Assembly (NCBI GenBank): GCA_905116865.2
Contig: CAJHNH020003135.1
Coordinates: 347,501-411,500, forward strand
Source: Candidula unifasciata
Lineage: Eukaryota > Mollusca > Gastropoda > Stylommatophora > Geomitridae
DNA: 64,000 nucleotides
Direction: 5' to 3'
This document shows, in pieces, positions 62,299 to 64,000 of the stretch (position 1 is the stretch's first letter; the number at the start of each line of letters is the position of its first letter). The notes under the pieces were generated by a model. The model was not told where the DNA came from. It saw nothing but the letters and a program-made list of their open reading frames with translations, and ran no database searches. The position numbers and the translations under genes were made by a program.

Positions 62299-62516
62299 GT
62301 GTGCATCAGTGCAAGTTGTGACAGTCATTAACTTATCTTAACTTTTTTTAATTGTCAGTTTTACTGTTTTGGGGACAAGTCTCCTTTGAGAGGCTAGTAA
62401 TTCAACTCTTTTAGCGGCTCCAAGGGAAGAAATGACCCTTGAATATGATTGGTGCATCAAGCATATGATGCTTGACCCTTATTTTTACAGACCAATCACC
62501 ACTAATCATTGAATCA

Positions 62517-62790
62517 TGTGGGTTCCAGGGCCTCGTTTGGGACAAAATAATAGACCCACTGAACCCGAAACAAGCATTTTATAAAAGTGGTCTAATTAGT
62601 GTGTTTCTTTTGAAGTCGGAGTGCATCTGCCTGAGGCAAGGAACCAGCAGTCTGCCTACACATAAGCCAGATCTGTAAAATGGATGTGCAAGCAAGACTC
62701 AGTTTCAGAAACAAGATTAAAGTAAAGAAATGGATACACAACAATAACTTTCTGCTGGAGTTTACAGCAGGTTAACACGAAGAAGAAGAT
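62517..62790 (+). mobile_element. SINE-A in probable 3' UTR
   Basis: CATGTGGGTTCCAGGGCCTC, GTCGGAGTGCATCTGCCTGA, ACATAAGCCAGATCTGTAAA, GGATGTGCAAGCAAGACTC and tail CACGAAGAAGAAGA. No poly-C/G expansion in this copy. Confidence 0.85.
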
Positions 62791-63167
62791 TGAGCTAGCT
62801 TTGATCTCCTAGGATACTTCCTAGCACCACTTTTAGTCTGGGCTGACTTGAGAGCTCAGCTTGTTTTATAAAAACAATCCGCTCAGATGTGCTTTTGAAC
62901 CCAAATGTTTTGGGCCTGCAGGCATGCGACTAGCCAGTGTAGTGCCTTGAATTTGTGAAAGTGCTATGATGAAACTCTCTCAACCTTTTTGCCACAGAAA
63001 TACTTAAAAATATTTGCAGTAACCTGTGGGAATTCCCGAAAAAGGCTTTACAAGAAACAACCATTTGACACAGGTCACTAATGGTTTTGTTTTTTTAAAT
63101 AGTATTTATAAACATTTTCAATCATATACATTTTTAACAAAAATAATTTTGGAATTTGTGAGTAATG

Positions 63168-63223
63168 AATAAACAGAGACTGAAGCATTAAATGGTATAC
63201 AGTCCTCCTGGACCCACAATAAA
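63168..63223 (+). promoter_or_regulatory. Candidate polyadenylation signals
   Basis: AATAAA hexamers at 63168-63173 and 63218-63223, about 0.9 kb after the stop codon. No clear GT-rich downstream element, so the choice is uncertain. Confidence 0.3.
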
Positions 63224-63230
63224 ATGTATC

Positions 63231-64000
63231 GAGCGGCTCATATAGTGACCCTGTGACCTCACTTAAATCTAACACTAATGCTACGAGCAAATTATGAAAT
63301 TTAAAAAGTTGTTTTATTCACAGACAGGTAGGAATGTACACAAGAGCCATTCACCCACACTAGATGTTTTTAGTAAACATATTCATATCCTGGCCACCTA
63401 AATTCTGCGCAGGTGCAAACACAACAGTGACGTTGACTAGGTTTTTCTGGGACAAGTCACTACAACCATGTAGGGTGATTGGCATTTACAGGACTGAGTT
63501 ACAGACAGAATAGACAGGTTCAAGACCTATCAGAGTGAGAGGGCTAAGAGCTTGTACTGTAAATCCCTTAAGATTCTTTTTTAAAGCTTTGCTACAGGTT
63601 TGTAGTCTCAGGCACTAACGATTAGGAGTCAGCAGAAAAGTAAGAAAGTAAAGACATTTTTCCTTGCCTTGAGACGTATGTTTAGATTGAAAAATCAGTA
63701 TACCTGTCTTATTATTTTCTGTCTTCTGCATATTTATTTATCTGTTATATATGTAGATATTTATGTCTTCCACAGGTGAGGGACTCCCACAGACTTGTGA
63801 AGTAACTACGGCTGCTGCATTCCAGATGCAAACCTTGACCATTTATTTCCAGTCGTCTGCATTTAAACAGAAGCTGTGTGATCTGTGACTTGTCAGCCTC
63901 CTCACGGCCATCTACTGGACTGACAAGAAATACGCTCAGTTGAGAAGAGCTACACTTGACATCCTGCTCTGGAAAGCAGGGGGAGTTAATCAAATGTCAA
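63231..64000. other. Downstream sequence, nothing recognised
   Basis: No exon, repeat or RNA gene recognised. A good acceptor-like tract TTATTCACAG precedes 63324, but the frame it would open with 62294 ends after about 12 codons. Confidence 0.5.

Larger units (their letters stand above)
59821..61927. other. Intron with LINE remnants and a young SINE-A
   Basis: Carries antisense LINE pieces at 59870-60110 and 60232-60760, a SINE-A with TSD at 60898-61189 and a GAA-tailed LINE end at 61590-61862. Sequence 61202-61590 shows nothing recognisable. Confidence 0.7.
62299..63230 (+). other. Probable 3' untranslated region, carrying a SINE-A
   Basis: If the TAA at 62296 is used, transcription would continue here. 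A SINE-A in sense orientation (62517-62790) would then be part of the mRNA. The rest shows no frame or repeat I recognise. Confidence 0.5.

Noticed and set aside
433..62298. Dispatched, NPC1 or Patched-related protein instead of Patched
   Set aside because: Loop sequences such as [23 protein letters not shown] and [11 protein letters not shown] and the exon lengths are specific to Patched.
63322..63365. Additional final Patched exon after TTATTCACAG
   Set aside because: Phase-compatible, but it would add only about 12 residues before a stop, with no conservation I can recognise; kept only as a possibility tied to the donor at 62295.

Overview
The window is eukaryotic genomic DNA that carries most of one large gene, a Patched (Hedgehog receptor) homologue on the + strand, from 433 to 62298. 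I assembled 26 coding exons by homology and by GT/AG splice sites. They join without a frame break into 1331 codons plus a stop, and only 3998 of about 61,900 bases in the span are coding. The first exons (start codon, N-terminal tail, first membrane helix) lie upstream of the window. Residue numbers in the entries count from the first complete codon, at 435.

Layout: 433-13313 encodes the first extracellular loop; 13182-32047 the sterol-sensing domain (TM2-TM6) with the charged TM4 pair; 34525-35742 the large cytoplasmic loop with two PPxY motifs; 36662-42361 TM7, the second extracellular loop and TM8; 42985-57065 TM9-TM12; 58965-62298 the cytoplasmic tail. The two largest introns (15025-30800 and 44794-56965) hold over 40% of the window. 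No second host gene is convincing in any intron or on the other strand.

The rest is mostly repeats: about 25 copies of a roughly 280-bp GAA-tailed SINE ('SINE-A'), a second GAA-tailed family ('SINE-B'), several tRNA-headed SINE families, decayed 3' ends of several non-LTR retrotransposon families, hAT miniature elements that strongly resemble SPIN ('space invader') transposons, and at least eleven minisatellite arrays totalling roughly 9-10 kb. Several arrays touch or duplicate splicing signals.

Organism: an invertebrate animal. A mollusc, probably a gastropod, is my best guess. This is inferred from the single Patched-type gene, the very repeat-rich introns, the LINE/SINE style and the SPIN-like elements (I recall SPIN being reported from a pond snail). 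The sequence does not prove the species. No novel multi-gene system is visible; the interest lies in how repeats interact with the exon structure of a developmental receptor gene.
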